A stretch of 64,000 nt of DNA from Alphaproteobacteria bacterium (GTDB lineage: Bacteria; Pseudomonadota; Alphaproteobacteria; DSM-16000; Inquilinaceae): contig JANQIX010000019.1 of the NCBI GenBank assembly GCA_028281925.1, positions 62,001 through 126,000 of the forward strand, given 5' to 3'. Shown one piece after another: positions 62,913 to 64,000 of this stretch. Below the pieces are notes generated by a model. The model did no database searches. It saw nothing but the letters and a program-made list of their open reading frames with translations, and had not been told where the DNA came from. Position 1 is the first letter of the stretch; each line of letters starts with the position of its first letter. A program made the position numbers and the translations under genes.

Positions 62913-64000
62913 ATGATTGACACGCTGGCCGAACGGTACGGCGATGCCCTGGCAGCCTGGGTAAACCTCATCCGCCGGCATGCGCGACTGGCCATTGCCC
63001 TCTGTCTGGCGTTGACAGCGGCCGCGGCGGCCTATGCGGCGACAAGCCTGCGCATCAACACTTCCAGCGCCGGTTTGATTTCCGATGACGTGCACTATCG
63101 TCAGGTGGAAATCGCGTTCGATGCCGCGTTCCCGCAGCTCGACGGCCCGCTCTTGGTGGTAATCGATGGGCCGACGGCCGAGGCGTCGGGTGCAGCGGCG
63201 CGGACCCTGGCCGAGGCTATGCAGGGCCGTGACGACCTGTTCTGGTATGTCTACGAGCCCGGTAGCGACCCGTTCTTCCGTAACAACGGACTGCTCTTCC
63301 TCGATATCGAGGCGCTGGACGACCTCGCCAGCCGCATTGCCGACGCGCAATCCATGCTGGCCGCACTTGCCGAAGATCCGTCGCTGCGCGGCCTGTTCGG
63401 CATGCTCACCCGCGCGCTGGAGGCACGGGCCGACGGCGAAGATCTGCCGGGCGATCTCGCTGGCGTGTTCGACGCCATCGCCGCCACGGTGGAGGACCAG
63501 CTCGCCGACCGGCCCGGCGTCATGTCGTGGCAATCGCTGGTCGATGTTGATACGGGGCGGGATCAGACCCGCCGTTTCATCCTGGCCCAGGGCGTGGATG
63601 CGGTCGGCAAGGGTGCCATCATCGACTTTGTCCGGGAAACGGCGGTGGGCCTGGACCCGTTGATCGGCGATGTGACGGTGCGGTTGACCGGCCCGCCGGC
63701 GCTGGAGCGGGAAGAACTGCAGACCGTGTCGCAAGGCACTGAGATCGCCGGGGCGCTGTCGTTCGCGCTGGTGACACTGTTGCTGGTCTGGGGGCTGCGC
63801 TCGTGGCGGCTGATCGTGGCGGTGCTGGTGCCGCTGATCGTTGGCTTGGTGTGGACGTTTGCGTTCGCCGCGCTCAGCATCGGCCAGCTCAATCTGATCT
63901 CCGTTGCCTTCGCCGTGCTGTTCATCGGCTTGGCGGTCGATTTCGGCATCCACTTCACCCTGCGATTCCGCGAGGCGGTGTCCGATGGGCGAGACAACGG
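62913..64000 (+). CDS. hpnN: Hopanoid transporter HpnN, N-terminal part (truncated by window)
   Basis: At least 362 residues; the frame runs off the window end. RND/MMPL superfamily: helix 1 (LAIALCLALTAAAAAYAA), a periplasmic domain (FDAAFPQLDGPLLVVIDGPTAEAS, YEPGSDPFFRNNGLLFLD), then helices (LSFALVTLLLVWGLRSWRLIVAVLVPLIVGLVWTFAFAAL, ISVAFAVLFIGLAVDFGIHFTLRFRE). The LxRD-like GIHFTLRFRE block and layout fit HpnN, which moves hopanoids to the outer membrane. ATG 62913 chosen by frame; it follows sdhB after 124 bases. Confidence 0.8.
   Translation, partial: MIDTLAERYGDALAAWVNLIRRHARLAIALCLALTAAAAAYAATSLRINTSSAGLISDDVHYRQVEIAFDAAFPQLDGPLLVVIDGPTAEASGAAARTLAEAMQGRDDLFWYVYEPGSDPFFRNNGLLFLDIEALDDLASRIADAQSMLAALAEDPSLRGLFGMLTRALEARADGEDLPGDLAGVFDAIAATVEDQLADRPGVMSWQSLVDVDTGRDQTRRFILAQGVDAVGKGAIIDFVRETAVGLDPLIGDVTVRLTGPPALEREELQTVSQGTEIAGALSFALVTLLLVWGLRSWRLIVAVLVPLIVGLVWTFAFAALSIGQLNLISVAFAVLFIGLAVDFGIHFTLRFREAVSDGRDN

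Noticed and set aside
1-64000. CRISPR array, prophage, integron, rRNA operon or insertion sequence
   Set aside because: No array of direct repeats, integrase, transposase, phage structural gene or rRNA was seen.

Overview
This window is a high-GC, gene-dense chromosomal segment from a Gram-negative alphaproteobacterium, probably Rhodospirillales-like. The assignment is inferred from content and gene order: an rsmB, rpe, heparinase II/III-like, purH run; a kdsD, lptC, lptA, lptB, rpoN, hpf, ptsN run; MmcB, DUF1674 and DUF971 proteins; sdhCDAB; and the start of a hopanoid transporter gene (hpnN). There is no rRNA, CRISPR array, integrase, transposase or phage module. Two tRNA genes are present, Leu(CAG) and Gly(GCC).

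Layout. 0.2-7.7 kb: a large protein with degenerate GGDEF-like and EAL-like ends around a tryptophan-beaded disordered middle, then a zincin-like metallopeptidase, a sirtuin coupled to a uracil-DNA glycosylase, a low-molecular-weight tyrosine phosphatase, a DUF2333 protein and two unknowns. 7.7-12.7 kb: two unusual lipoproteins flanking an acyl-CoA ligase. 12.8-15.4 kb: an enolase-superfamily epimerase and a DUF1611/DgcN protein, which together look like the D-glutamate catabolic pair dgcA/dgcN, with an XRE regulator between them. 15.6-18.7 kb: YciB, Nudix and TypA. 19.3-26.3 kb: tamA, tamB and a DUF599 membrane protein. 26.3-29.4 kb: a family-5 solute-binding protein and a PhzF-like isomerase, separated by a REP-like palindrome pair.

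29.5-33.8 kb is a low-GC island (37% in one 60-base line, against 78% in a line of neighbouring purH). It holds a GT4 glycosyltransferase, a sulfotransferase-like protein, an asparagine-synthase-like protein lacking the glutaminase cysteine, and an orphan HigA-like antitoxin. 33.8-42.5 kb returns to conserved housekeeping: purH, a class III adenylate cyclase, the heparinase-like protein, rpe, rsmB, a DUF882 peptidase, htpX and an SDH assembly factor 4-like protein. 42.6-45.0 kb is variable, with a secreted nuclease, an AraC regulator and a low-GC membrane protein. 45.2-47.0 kb is a DppB/DppC-type permease pair without ATPases.

47.0-57.5 kb is nearly all minus strand. It carries ptsN, hpf, rpoN and the LPS-transport and Kdo genes, RNase D, tRNA-Leu, folB, DUF971, a Trm112-like protein (59 aa), a LON-domain protein, a TPR-thioredoxin and a prolyl-tRNA editing protein. 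57.7-64 kb: tRNA-Gly, a secreted unknown, mmcB, sdhCDAB and a truncated hpnN.

The most unusual items are the tryptophan-beaded degenerate GGDEF/EAL protein with a roughly 13-residue periodicity, the low-GC sulfotransferase/AsnB-like/GT4 islet, and the dgcA-xre-dgcN arrangement.
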